Origin: Parundibacterium terreum
Lineage (GTDB): Bacteria > Pseudomonadota > Gammaproteobacteria > Burkholderiales > Burkholderiaceae_D
NCBI RefSeq assembly: GCF_014636315.1
Contig: NZ_BMED01000002.1
Coordinates: 1,054,001 to 1,118,000 of the forward strand
DNA length: 64,000 bases
Direction of reading: 5' to 3'
In this document: piece after piece, positions 35,543-44,878 of the stretch
Position numbering within the stretch: position 1 is the stretch's first letter
How the letters are laid out: every line of letters begins with the position of its first letter
The notes under the pieces: model-generated
Seen by the model: only the letters and a program-made list of their open reading frames with translations
Told to the model about the DNA's origin: nothing
Databases searched by the model: none
Translations under genes and position numbers: made by a program

Positions 35543-36966
35543 TATTTGTCTTCTGTACGGAATTCTACATAAGCACGGTCACGCAACTGGCGCAGCCAGT
35601 CTTGCAGCGCTTCGTCGGCCTTGCGATCACGTACTGCCTGGCGAGCCGCAGCGCGCTGACGGTCTTGCGACACGTCATCGGTCTTGCGTTCTGTTACCTG
35701 GATCAGATGGAAACCGAACTGGGTTTCTACCGGCTCGCTGACCTCATTCAATGCCAGCTTGTTCATTGCCTGCTCGAATTCGGGTACGGTATCGCCTGGA
35801 TAAATCCATCCCAGATCGCCGCCCTTGGAAGCAGACGCATCATTGGAGAAGCTCTTCGCCAGGTCTTCAAATTTCGCCGCATTATTATCCAGGCGTTCCT
35901 TGAGCTCGATCAGCTTGCGCTTGGCTTCTGCCGCAGGCACCACCGAGCTGACCTTGATCAGGATATGACGCGCATGCGTTTGCTGTACCGACGTGGCAGC
36001 CGCTGTCTTGCCGCCATTCATTGCACGCTTGCCGACCAGCTTCAGAATATGGAAGCCGTTAGGGCTCTTGATGATCTCGGAGACTTCGCCTTCTTTTAAC
36101 TTGGAAACCGCATCCACAAACAATTGCGGCAGCCTGTCCTGCTCACGCCATCCCAGGTCGCCGCCTTTCAGCGCCTCGCTGGCATCCGAATAAGTTACGG
36201 CCAGCTTGGAAAAATCGCCGCCGACTTTCAGTTTTTGCATGACTTCTTCAGCACGCGTGCGACGCAGAGCAATTTGCTCAGCAGATGCATTTTCCGGAAT
36301 ACGGATCAGGATCTGTGCCAGGTTCAATTCTTGCGATGCGCTAGTGGGCTTGGCTTCCGCCGCCAGGTAGTTGTCGATCTCAGACTCTGTCACTTGTATC
36401 TTGTTGTCGACTTCGCGCTCGCGGATGCGCTGCATCATGATTTCATCGCGGATCTCTTCGCGGAAGCGCGCATAAGGCGTGCCTTCGCGCTCGATCTGGT
36501 TGCGGAACTCTTGCACCGACATCTTGTTCTGTTCGGCCATCCTCAGCAGCGAGCGGTCCAGGTTGATATCGTCAACACGGAAACCATTCTCTTTCGCCAA
36601 CTGTATCTGCGCCCGGTCCACAATCATGCGTTCCAGTAATTGCTTTTGCAGTTCGGCCTTGCTCGGCAAAGGCGTGCCCTGTGCCGTCAGGCGACGCTCC
36701 ACCGTGCGCATGCGGTCATCCAGCTCTTGCTTGGTGATGACCTCATCATTGACTACGACCACGATGCTATTGACTTGCTGGGGCTTGCCGGACTTAGCAG
36801 TCGTACTTGCAGCAGGAGCAGCGACAGGTGCCAGCGGGGCTGCAGCCGGCGCGGCGCCAGTCACAAACGGGGATTGCGACCATGCGGAAGAACTCAACAC
36901 CAGGGAAGCTGATATCGCCAAGACGGAAAAGAAATTACGTTGATTCATGTGCAAGATGTTTCGCAT
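35542..36966 (-). CDS. surA: periplasmic chaperone/peptidyl-prolyl isomerase SurA
   Basis: SurA escorts outer-membrane proteins, notably LptD, through the periplasm to the BAM complex. The 474-residue precursor has a signal peptide ([20 protein letters not shown]), an Ala/Pro-rich linker, the N-terminal chaperone domain ([20 protein letters not shown]), and two parvulin domains, about residues 205-310 ([26 protein letters not shown]) and 325-430 ([29 protein letters not shown]). The C-terminal helix completes the chaperone module. Start ATG 36966 is used; an alternative ATG is 18 bp inside. It sits between lptD, its client, and pdxA. Confidence 0.95.
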   Translation of the reverse strand: MRNILHMNQRNFFSVLAISASLVLSSSAWSQSPFVTGAAPAAAPLAPVAAPAASTTAKSGKPQQVNSIVVVVNDEVITKQELDDRMRTVERRLTAQGTPLPSKAELQKQLLERMIVDRAQIQLAKENGFRVDDINLDRSLLRMAEQNKMSVQEFRNQIEREGTPYARFREEIRDEIMMQRIREREVDNKIQVTESEIDNYLAAEAKPTSASQELNLAQILIRIPENASAEQIALRRTRAEEVMQKLKVGGDFSKLAVTYSDASEALKGGDLGWREQDRLPQLFVDAVSKLKEGEVSEIIKSPNGFHILKLVGKRAMNGGKTAAATSVQQTHARHILIKVSSVVPAAEAKRKLIELKERLDNNAAKFEDLAKSFSNDASASKGGDLGWIYPGDTVPEFEQAMNKLALNEVSEPVETQFGFHLIQVTERKTDDVSQDRQRAAARQAVRDRKADEALQDWLRQLRDRAYVEFRTEDK

Positions 36967-37102
36967 AGTGATCCAAAATTCATATAAAAACAGGGGCCAG
37001 ACGCTTCAGTTCAGCACGGCGGGCAATAGTCTGACCGCTTTTCAGTGCTGTAGTTCTTGGCCCAACTGTCACTCATTCTCAGCAAAAGCTGAAATATACA
37101 CG

Positions 37103-39409
37103 CTAATCCGCAGACTGATAACCCGAAATATTCTTTTTCAGGACATCGATAGGATTGGAGCCCAGTCCAAACTTGCCCAAACCGTTCAACTCCAGTTGGA
37201 AGGAGAAAGCACTGGTCGATTGCAATGTTGCCGTAGCAAAACGTTGAATGATGACTCTAAATGCCCAGCAGTCCTGCCTGTATTCAAAACCGGCAACGCC
37301 TTCCACCAGGCGCTTATCCAGGATGGAGTAATTACTCCTGGCCACGCCGTACCAGCGCTTGGCAAGCGGCCACTGGGCTGAAATATCCAGTTGCTCCAGA
37401 GTATCGCGCTGGAAACGGTATTCAGCGTTCAGCACCTTGCCTGTTTCAGGCTGCCAGCGCAGGCCATAGTTAGCCCTTACTGACTGCCTGTCGGTCTGGC
37501 TCAGTTGCAATGCTGCATCGGCGCTCAGCGTCTTGGAGATCTTGCCATCCGCGGACAGCAACAAGTCGGAACGGCTCTGTGAAGCAGCAGCATCCGGCAG
37601 GGTCACTCTTTGCGTATTGAAATAGAAACGTTGCCCAACAGCAAGGCGCAGACGCTCTTCACCGGATGCTTCGATAAAGCGGGAAATCAGCGCTGCGGTA
37701 ATCTGGTTGGAATCGCCTATGCGGTCGCTGCCGGTGAAGCGATTCTCACTGAAAATCTGCGCAAAGTTGAAATCGGCGGTGGCGCTGTCAAAGTTAGGGA
37801 ACAGGCTCTGGTCTTTATACGGGGTGCGTACATAGAACAAACGCGGTTCCAGCGTCTGGGTCAGGTCGCGGCCAAAGAAATTGGCCTTGCGCTCGAACAC
37901 CATGCCGCTGTCTATCGACAAGGTCGGCAATACGCGATTCAGATCTGTCGGCTGGCCAGGATCCGGATTCTCCAAATGGTAATTTGTTGCGTGCAGCGAT
38001 ACCTTGGGCGTAATAAACCAGCCAGGATTAATGATAGGGTAGGACAACTGCGGGTTCAGTACCGTGCGGTCGCCACGCACCATGCTCGGGTGCCAAAAAC
38101 GGGTCAGTGAAGAATCCACGGCCCAGTCGAAGCCCATCAGGTCGCGCTGCTCGGCATGGAAATTGAGCTGCGGCAAACGGTCGTACGGGCGGGTGATAGG
38201 CGCGGCCAGATCTTGCAAAACCTGGTAGTTCGATACGCGCAAACCCAGGCTCCAGATGGAACCGTAATAGACCAGGTCCGCCTCGCGCAACAGCAGGCGC
38301 TGCGCGGTCTTGGTGATGGAGCGTGAGAAATCGCTAGGATAATCATCGTCCGAGGCAGCGTTGATATCCCACGAGAAATCTACGTTAGGCAACAGCTTTT
38401 GCTTGTGGACCGAAGCGATGGACCAGCGGTCGGTATTGGTCTGCTGGTCATGCAGCAGGCCTTCCACGCTGGTTTCACCGGAATAGGTTTCCCCCAGATA
38501 ACGCCCTTCCACACCCAGTTGCAGGCCGCGGCGGGCGATGAATTTAGGGAAAATCGTCAAATCGCGATTCGGCGCAATGTTGTAGTAGTAAGGCAAGCCA
38601 AACTCAATACCGCCTTTGGACGACGCACCAAAAGTCGGCGGCAGCAAGCCGGACTGGCGCGCGCCGGACAAAGGAAAACTGAGGCTGGGCGCAAACAGGA
38701 TGGGCACATCCTTGAAGTACACGGTGGCCTTCTTGGCCACGCCGCTATCCAGGCCGGTATCCAGGTTCAAGGTATCCGACTTCAAATACCAGTCCGGGCT
38801 TAAGCCCTCGCAGGTGCTATAGGTACCCTGGTTGATGACGGAATGTTCGCGGCTCAAGAAATCTATGCTGTTGGCATGGCCCTGCGCATTGTTCTTGACC
38901 AGCTTATAGATAGGATTTTCTATATGGCCCAGGCCCGCATCCATTTGCATGCGTGCGGAATCACCGGTATAGCAATCACCATAACGCTGCAGGCTCATGT
39001 TCCCGGAAGCATCCACCTCGTCTTCCAGGTTGCGGTAGGTCGCCCTGTCCGCCTTGATTGTCATGCCGCCCTTTTGAATCTCAACATGGTCATCAAAATT
39101 GGCAATACGCTCAGGGCGGCCGCTCATGGACTCGGATTCGATAATGGTGGGAGCGTCTTTGTCGGCATCCCTGTCGACGGGTTTATTGCTGCCTATCAGC
39201 TTCACCTCAGGAATAGACTCCTTCGCCTTCTTGGCAAGCGCAGGCGCCAGGGGTGCAACAGGTGTTGCAGGTGTCGCAGGTGCAGTAGTCTGCTCCGTGG
39301 CGGCAGTCTGGGCTTGAGCGGAGATGGCGGGAGCAATCGCGGCGACGACTATCGCAGAGAAAGTAGGAAACAACTGCTGTGGATGAGATAATACGGGTTT
39401 CCAGCGCAT
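37103..39409 (-). CDS. lptD: LPS-assembly outer-membrane protein LptD
   Basis: LptD forms, with LptE, the beta-barrel translocon that inserts LPS in the outer leaflet. The 768-residue precursor has a signal peptide (IVVAAIAPAISAQAQ), a Pro/Ala-rich linker, the N-terminal jellyroll (IESESMSGRPERIANFDDHVEIQ, then MTIKADRATYRN) and the large barrel. DRLPQLNFHAEQRD and YRFQRDTLEQLDISAQWPL are typical. Cysteines are at YGDCYTGD, YSTCEGLS and near the end QDCWAF, so one C-terminal cysteine is present where E. coli has a Cys-Cys pair. First gene of lptD-surA-pdxA; divergent from amgK. Confidence 0.95.
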   Translation of the reverse strand: MRWKPVLSHPQQLFPTFSAIVVAAIAPAISAQAQTAATEQTTAPATPATPVAPLAPALAKKAKESIPEVKLIGSNKPVDRDADKDAPTIIESESMSGRPERIANFDDHVEIQKGGMTIKADRATYRNLEDEVDASGNMSLQRYGDCYTGDSARMQMDAGLGHIENPIYKLVKNNAQGHANSIDFLSREHSVINQGTYSTCEGLSPDWYLKSDTLNLDTGLDSGVAKKATVYFKDVPILFAPSLSFPLSGARQSGLLPPTFGASSKGGIEFGLPYYYNIAPNRDLTIFPKFIARRGLQLGVEGRYLGETYSGETSVEGLLHDQQTNTDRWSIASVHKQKLLPNVDFSWDINAASDDDYPSDFSRSITKTAQRLLLREADLVYYGSIWSLGLRVSNYQVLQDLAAPITRPYDRLPQLNFHAEQRDLMGFDWAVDSSLTRFWHPSMVRGDRTVLNPQLSYPIINPGWFITPKVSLHATNYHLENPDPGQPTDLNRVLPTLSIDSGMVFERKANFFGRDLTQTLEPRLFYVRTPYKDQSLFPNFDSATADFNFAQIFSENRFTGSDRIGDSNQITAALISRFIEASGEERLRLAVGQRFYFNTQRVTLPDAAASQSRSDLLLSADGKISKTLSADAALQLSQTDRQSVRANYGLRWQPETGKVLNAEYRFQRDTLEQLDISAQWPLAKRWYGVARSNYSILDKRLVEGVAGFEYRQDCWAFRVIIQRFATATLQSTSAFSFQLELNGLGKFGLGSNPIDVLKKNISGYQSAD

Positions 39410-39673
39410 GTAGATGTTTAGGTAGATGTAAAGTGGTACTTAAAAGCCAACATCGCGCCAACATCGGCGCTTGATTTTAAATTAATCGCCTATTATAGGT
39501 GAACTTGGTGGAAACACGGGCAAGTTGCCGTTTCCATACGCATTAAGACCTGTGCATGAAAGGCCGGGAAGGTGTAGATATCGCCTGTCTGCGATCTGCA
39601 TCTCCCGTTCTGGCACAGGCCAGATGAAAATAAGTCAATAAGATAAGTTAATAAATAATATAGAAGCTTGGTC

Positions 39674-40702
39674 ATGTCATCTACACAAACAACAGAAAAC
39701 GAACGCCTGCCGGCTATCCATGGCTGGCTGGCCAGCATCAGCACTCCAGCCCTGAAGCCGGAAACCCTGCGCCGCGCATCCGCGGACGCCAGCTTCAGGC
39801 GTTACTACCGTGTCGATGCGGCCGATGGGCTCAGCTATATCGTAATGGATGCACCACCTCCCATGGAGAGTGTGCAGCGCTTTGCCAAAGTGGCGGAGCT
39901 GTTCGGCAAGATAGGCCTTTCAGTGCCGCACATACTGGCAGAAAATGACGAGGCCGGCTTTTTGCTGCTGACGGACCTCGGCAATACCACCTATTTTCAT
40001 GTGCTGAACAATGACAGCGCGCACAAGCTATACATGGATGCGATTGATTCGCTGATCCTGCTGCAAACGCAGAGCCAGCCGGACGTGCTGCCGGAATACG
40101 ACCGCGCACTGCTGCTGAAAGAACTGATGATCTTCCCTGAGTGGTACATCGGCAAGCATCTGGGCGTAACGCTGACGGAAGAACAGACCGAAACCCTGAA
40201 TAAGGTATTCGAAGCGCTGCTATCCAACAACCTGGCACAGCCGCAGGTATTCGTGCACCGCGACTACCATTCGCGCAATCTGATGGTCGTCGACAAGGGT
40301 AGCCCGGGCATCATCGATTTCCAGGATGCCGTATACGGCCCTATCACCTACGATCTGGTTGGCCTGCTGCGCGACGCCTATGTGCAGTGGGATGAAGAAA
40401 TGGTGCTGGACTGGGCCATACGCTATTGGGAGAAAGCCAGGCGCGCCGGCCTGCCGGTCAATCCCGACGTCGACAGTTTTTACCGTGACTTTGAATTCAT
40501 GGGCCTGCAGCGCCACCTGAAAATACTCGGCATTTTTGCGCGCCTGTATCACCGCGACGGCAAGGACGCTTATCTGAACGATATGCCGCTGGTGATGGAA
40601 TATGTGCGCAAGACTGCACAGCGATACAACGTATTGATACCGCTGCTGCGTCTGCTGGACGTGCTGGAAAAGAACACGCCGCAGTTTGGCTATACGTTCT
40701 AA
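39674..40702 (+). CDS. amgK: N-acetylmuramate/N-acetylglucosamine anomeric kinase
   Basis: AmgK phosphorylates MurNAc (and GlcNAc) at the anomeric position in the cell-wall recycling route that bypasses de novo UDP-MurNAc synthesis. The 342-residue aminoglycoside phosphotransferase-fold protein has the catalytic loop VHRDYHSRNLMV and the metal-binding IIDFQDAVYGP. On motif alone it is an APH-family kinase; the specific name rests on the partner 116 bp downstream, murU, a pairing well known in Pseudomonas and betaproteobacteria. I use ATG 39674 rather than the TTG at 39668. It is divergent from lptD. Confidence 0.88.
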   Translation: MSSTQTTENERLPAIHGWLASISTPALKPETLRRASADASFRRYYRVDAADGLSYIVMDAPPPMESVQRFAKVAELFGKIGLSVPHILAENDEAGFLLLTDLGNTTYFHVLNNDSAHKLYMDAIDSLILLQTQSQPDVLPEYDRALLLKELMIFPEWYIGKHLGVTLTEEQTETLNKVFEALLSNNLAQPQVFVHRDYHSRNLMVVDKGSPGIIDFQDAVYGPITYDLVGLLRDAYVQWDEEMVLDWAIRYWEKARRAGLPVNPDVDSFYRDFEFMGLQRHLKILGIFARLYHRDGKDAYLNDMPLVMEYVRKTAQRYNVLIPLLRLLDVLEKNTPQFGYTF

Positions 40703-40818
40703 AGCCACCGCCATGACACGCTACCGGAAGGCGCATGCTTTCCGGCTCTTGCTGCCGCGCCTGCTTCATGGTCGCAGCCTGGCCTCGTAAAAACTAGACA
40801 CGAAAAAAGATCCCTCCG

Positions 40819-41547
40819 ATGAAAGCCATGTTACTCGCAGCCGGCCGTGGCGAAAGAATGCGCCCGCTGACAGATGCCTGCCCTAAACCCTTGCTGAAAG
40901 TGCGCGGACGCCCGCTGATCGTCTGGCATATCCTGAACCTGGTCAAGGCAGGGATTACCGAGATCGTCATCAACCATGCTCACCTGGGGCAGATGATAGA
41001 AGATGCCTTGGGCGACGGCTCGCAGTTCGGTGCCAGGCTGCAGTACTCGCCCGAGACAGTGGCGCTGGAAACCGGCGGCGGCATCGCCAATGCCTTGCAC
41101 CTGCTGGGCGATGAGCCATTCATCGTAGTCTCTGCCGATATCTATATTCCGCACTTCAATTTTGAAGAGTGCAAGAATACGCTGGAAGACAAGGACATGT
41201 GGGGCAATCCGCATCCTGCAGACAAGCGCGACATCGCATGGGTATATATGGTCAAGAATCCGCCTTACCATCTGGAAGGCGATTTTGCGATGAGCCTGAT
41301 GGGCTTGTCCAATCAGGGCGAACCCAAATTAACCTTCGGCAATATCGGCGTTTACCGGCCTGAGATGTTTGCGAGCGTCACACCTGGCGAACATATGCGC
41401 CTGGGCACTTTGTTGCGCCAGTATGCCGACCGCGGCCAACTGGGCGGAGAACTATACAGCGGCATGTGGTACAACATCGGCACGCCTGAACAACTGGCGG
41501 AACTGAATGCGCCATTGGCTGCGCCGCAAAAGAATTCGCCTAATTAA
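40819..41547 (+). CDS. murU: N-acetylmuramate alpha-1-phosphate uridylyltransferase
   Basis: MurU joins UTP and MurNAc-1-phosphate into UDP-MurNAc, completing the recycling bypass. The 242-residue nucleotidyltransferase has the sugar-nucleotide signature MLLAAGRGERMRPLTDACPK, the binding loop VALETGGGIANAL, and VVSADIYIPHF (metal site). Length and the amgK neighbour separate it from longer glucose-1-phosphate thymidylyltransferases. Because this route avoids MurA, cells that have it can be intrinsically less sensitive to fosfomycin. pepP follows 32 bp downstream. Confidence 0.9.
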   Translation: MKAMLLAAGRGERMRPLTDACPKPLLKVRGRPLIVWHILNLVKAGITEIVINHAHLGQMIEDALGDGSQFGARLQYSPETVALETGGGIANALHLLGDEPFIVVSADIYIPHFNFEECKNTLEDKDMWGNPHPADKRDIAWVYMVKNPPYHLEGDFAMSLMGLSNQGEPKLTFGNIGVYRPEMFASVTPGEHMRLGTLLRQYADRGQLGGELYSGMWYNIGTPEQLAELNAPLAAPQKNSPN

Positions 41548-41579
41548 AAAACTGGCAGCACGTTCAAAGGAAAACCAGC

Positions 41580-42938
41580 ATGAGCCTTGAGTCATTTATC
41601 AAACGACGCAATCAGTTATTGGACTTGATGCAGGCCCAGGGCGGCGGTGTCGCGATTCTCCCTACTGCGCGCGAAATGACACGCAATAGCGACAACCATT
41701 TTCCTTTCCGGCACGACAGCTATTTTTATTACCTATCCGGCTTCACCGAGCCGGAAGCAGTGCTGGTGCTGATTGCCGGCCCCACCGGTAAGCGCAGCGT
41801 ATTGTTTTGCCGCGAAAAAAACCTGGAACGGGAAATCTGGGACGGCTACCGCTTCGGTCCTGAGGCGGCCAAGGAACATTTCGGCTTTGATACGGCCCAT
41901 GCAATTGAGGCGCTGGATGCAGAGATGCCCGGCTACCTGGCGGATGCGGGAACGCTGTACTACAGCACCGGCGCCGACAATAATCTTGATGCGTCATTGC
42001 AAAACTGGATGCAGGCAGTGCGCAGCAAGGCACGCTCCGGCATCTCTGCACCCGATAAGACCATAGACGTGCGTGTCTTGCTGGATGAGATGCGGCTGCT
42101 CAAGGATGATTCAGAGATCAAGCTGATGCAGCATGCGGCGATTATTTCCGGCGCTGCCCATGCACGAGCGATGCGCTTCACGCAGCCGGGCCGATATGAG
42201 TACGAACTGGAAGCGGAACTGTTGCACGAATTCCGCCGCCGCGGTTCACAAGCGCCGGCCTACGGTTCCATCGTCGCGGCCGGCGCCAATGCCTGCGTGC
42301 TGCACTACTCTTCCAATAACGCGTTGATCAAGAATGGAGATCTCGTGCTGATCGATGCTGGCTGCGAGCTTGACAGCTACGCGTCCGACATTACCCGCAC
42401 CTTCCCTGCCAACGGCAAGTTTAGCGGCCCGCAAAAAACTCTGTATGAGCTGGTGCTGGCCTCGCAGCAAGCGGCGCTGGAATGCGCACACCCCGGCTCA
42501 CGCTACATGGACGGCCACAATGCCGCAGTGCGGGTGCTGACGCAAGGCATGCTGGATACCGGCTTGCTGCAGAAGGACAAAGTCGGCAGCGTCGATGATG
42601 CAATCGCCAGCGGCGCATTCCGCCAGTTTTACATGCACGGCACCGGCCACTGGCTGGGCCTGGATGTGCATGATGCAGGCAATTACCGCATAATGGAAAG
42701 TAGCGAAAAAAATACCACTAAGACAGCCGAAGAAAAGCCCTGGCGCCAGTTGGAAGCCGGGATGGTCATCACAATAGAGCCGGGCATCTACGTGCGCCCG
42801 GCCGAGGGTGTGCCGGAAGAATACTGGAATATCGGCATACGCATCGAGGACGACGTACTGATTACCCACGAAGGTCATCTGAACCTGAGCCGAGACACGC
42901 CGAAAACAGTGGCAGAAATTGAAGCAGAGATGCAGTAG
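41580..42938 (+). CDS. pepP: Xaa-Pro aminopeptidase P
   Basis: PepP removes an N-terminal residue preceding proline. The 452-residue pita-bread-fold metalloprotease (M24B) has the dimetal ligands in order: Asp in LIDAGCELDSYASDITRTFP (second Asp in SDITR), His in MHGTGHWLGLDVHD, Glu in ITIEPGIYV, and Glu in GIRIEDDVL. The N-terminal non-catalytic domain begins SFIKRRNQLLDLMQ and has NSDNHFPFRHDSYFYYLSGF, characteristic of PepP. AAAGGAAAACC is the ribosome site. In E. coli, pepP lies next to ubiH, as here. Confidence 0.95.
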   Translation: MSLESFIKRRNQLLDLMQAQGGGVAILPTAREMTRNSDNHFPFRHDSYFYYLSGFTEPEAVLVLIAGPTGKRSVLFCREKNLEREIWDGYRFGPEAAKEHFGFDTAHAIEALDAEMPGYLADAGTLYYSTGADNNLDASLQNWMQAVRSKARSGISAPDKTIDVRVLLDEMRLLKDDSEIKLMQHAAIISGAAHARAMRFTQPGRYEYELEAELLHEFRRRGSQAPAYGSIVAAGANACVLHYSSNNALIKNGDLVLIDAGCELDSYASDITRTFPANGKFSGPQKTLYELVLASQQAALECAHPGSRYMDGHNAAVRVLTQGMLDTGLLQKDKVGSVDDAIASGAFRQFYMHGTGHWLGLDVHDAGNYRIMESSEKNTTKTAEEKPWRQLEAGMVITIEPGIYVRPAEGVPEEYWNIGIRIEDDVLITHEGHLNLSRDTPKTVAEIEAEMQ

Positions 42939-42969
42939 TAGCCCAAACCGGCAAAGCGAGCGAGAAAGT

Positions 42970-44169
42970 ATGAGCAGCAGTGAAACGATGACGCCAGGCG
43001 CAAACGATTTTGATGTCGCCATTTGCGGCGCCGGCCCGGTAGGCCAGGCCCTGGCCTTGCTGCTGGTCCGGCGTGGCATGGACGGCAAACGGATTGCGCT
43101 GATCGATGCAAAAGGCATCGATCAGGCCATGCAGGACAGCCGTTCCATCGCCTTGTCATTCGGCAGCAGGCAGTTGCTCGCCGGCGCGGGTGCATGGCCG
43201 GCGAATGCAAGCCATATTGCCACCGAGATCCATCAAGTGCACGTATCGCGGCGCGGCCATTTCGGCCGCACGCTGATTGATTGCAGGGAATACGATCTGC
43301 CGGCACTGGGCTATGTTGTCCGCTACGGCAAGCTGGTGCAGCCGCTGCATAAGGCTTTGCAAAACACCAGCGTGGCCGTCATGCGGCCTGCGCAGGTGCT
43401 CGCCATCAATGAAAGCAAGGATGCCGTCACGCTGAACCTCGGCGATGGCAGCAGCCTCACCGCAAGTATCGTTGTGCAGGCAGAAGGCGGCACTTTCGAT
43501 ACCCAGGCGGAGAAATCCCGCCGCCACGACTATCAGCAGACTGCGATTGTTTCGCATGTCACGACCAGCCTGCCCTTACCCCAGCGCGCATTTGAGCGCT
43601 TTACCGAACAAGGCCCATTGGCCCTGTTGCCGCAAGAAGACGGCTATGCGCTAGTATGGTGTGTGCGTCCTGACACTGCGGAAAAATTACTGGCGCTGGA
43701 TGATGCTGCCTTCACGCAGGCGCTGCAAGCTGCATTCGGCCAACGGCTGGGAGATATCCTGACTGCCAGCAAACGCTTTTCCTTTCCGCTGGGCCTGAAT
43801 GCCCAGGCGCAGGCCACTGCAAGAACGGTCACTATCGGCAACGCCGCCCAAACCTTGCACCCTGTCGCAGGCCAGGGACTGAACCTGGGATTGCGTGACG
43901 CCGCCGTACTGGCCACGCTGCTGACGGAAACCCCATTAGCTGCAGCGACGGCAGGAGCCAGCGCAGCCATCCTGCAGCAATTCCTGACACAGCGCGACAG
44001 CGACCGCGGCAGCAGCATACGCCTGACCGACAGCATGGCCAGGGTATTCGCAGGCTCGGCAGACGGCTCACCGATACAGGCCCTGCTCGGCGCAGGCCTG
44101 GGCGCGCTGGACCTGTTCAAACCGGCAAAGAAAATACTGGCAGAGCAGTTGATGTTCGGCTGGAGATGA
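42970..44169 (+). CDS. UbiH/UbiF/VisC-family FAD monooxygenase (ubiquinone biosynthesis)
   Basis: A 399-residue flavin hydroxylase of the UbiH/UbiF/UbiI family, which hydroxylate the ring during ubiquinone synthesis. It has the dinucleotide motif FDVAICGAGPVGQALALLL, the SRSIALSFGSRQLL segment that defines the family, and the FAD-ribityl motif AAQTLHPVAGQGLNLGLRDA. Following pepP as in E. coli (pepP-ubiH-visC) suggests UbiH, but which ring position is hydroxylated cannot be told. I use ATG 42970, 31 bp after the pepP stop, not the TTG inside pepP. Confidence 0.85.
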   Translation: MSSSETMTPGANDFDVAICGAGPVGQALALLLVRRGMDGKRIALIDAKGIDQAMQDSRSIALSFGSRQLLAGAGAWPANASHIATEIHQVHVSRRGHFGRTLIDCREYDLPALGYVVRYGKLVQPLHKALQNTSVAVMRPAQVLAINESKDAVTLNLGDGSSLTASIVVQAEGGTFDTQAEKSRRHDYQQTAIVSHVTTSLPLPQRAFERFTEQGPLALLPQEDGYALVWCVRPDTAEKLLALDDAAFTQALQAAFGQRLGDILTASKRFSFPLGLNAQAQATARTVTIGNAAQTLHPVAGQGLNLGLRDAAVLATLLTETPLAAATAGASAAILQQFLTQRDSDRGSSIRLTDSMARVFAGSADGSPIQALLGAGLGALDLFKPAKKILAEQLMFGWR

Positions 44170-44293
44170 ATGCCTGCTGCACTGCATCTACAGCAGTTAC
44201 AGCAGCGACACCCTGCAGCCAGGCCGGATTTTTATTGATGTATTAAAATAAAACCTGATATCGCTGCGCATTAAAATACAGACGGGAGGAAAC

Positions 44294-44878
44294 TTGCTTG
44301 GTCCGCTAGACGCCGATGAGATAAAAACCCGCCTGCCCGAGCGCAGCGAAAGTGCGCGCCTGATACTGCGCAAGCCTGGCCTTGCAGACATAGACCGGTT
44401 GTTTGAAATCTGCGGGGATCCGCAGACCAATCTGTATAACCCCGCCGGCCCTTACCCGAACATCCAGAAAGCGCAGGCAGTGATGGCAGCATGGCTATTG
44501 CATTGGGAGCAGCGCGGCTTTGGACAATGGGCAATTTCCAGCAAGGAAGCGCCAACACAAATCCTCGGTTTCGGCGGGCTGGCGGTGCTCAATTACCTGG
44601 ACCAGCCACGCATCAACCTCGGCTTTCGTTTTGCGACTGAGGCCTGGGGCCAAGGCTATGCCAGCGAAATGGCGCATACCGCATTGGAACTGGCCTTCCA
44701 GCACATGAAATTCTCGGCTGTGCATGCCAAGGTACGCCCCGCCAATCTGGCCTCTATTGCAGTACTGGAGCGTCTTGGCATGCAGCGGGACGGTACTACA
44801 GACGACGTGCCGGGTCAGGAGCAAAGCCTGGTGTATCTGATGCGCCGGGATTTCCCACGGCCGCCGCTACGCCGCTAG
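44294..44878 (+). CDS. GNAT family N-acetyltransferase (RimJ/RimL-like)
   Basis: A 194-residue GNAT protein. SARLILRKPGLADIDRLFEICGDP is the typical N-terminal strand-helix, GFRFATEAWGQGYASEMAHTAL is the acetyl-CoA pyrophosphate motif (Q/RxxGxG/A as WGQGYA), and NLASIAVLERLGMQRDG is the conserved C-terminal motif. It is of the RimJ/RimL class, which acetylate protein N-termini or small amines; the substrate is unknown. The start is probably TTG 44294, since GGGAGGA lies 3-9 bases before it and there is no earlier ATG. Its last 83 bp overlap, tail to tail, the convergent membrane-protein gene. Confidence 0.82.
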   Translation: MLGPLDADEIKTRLPERSESARLILRKPGLADIDRLFEICGDPQTNLYNPAGPYPNIQKAQAVMAAWLLHWEQRGFGQWAISSKEAPTQILGFGGLAVLNYLDQPRINLGFRFATEAWGQGYASEMAHTALELAFQHMKFSAVHAKVRPANLASIAVLERLGMQRDGTTDDVPGQEQSLVYLMRRDFPRPPLRR

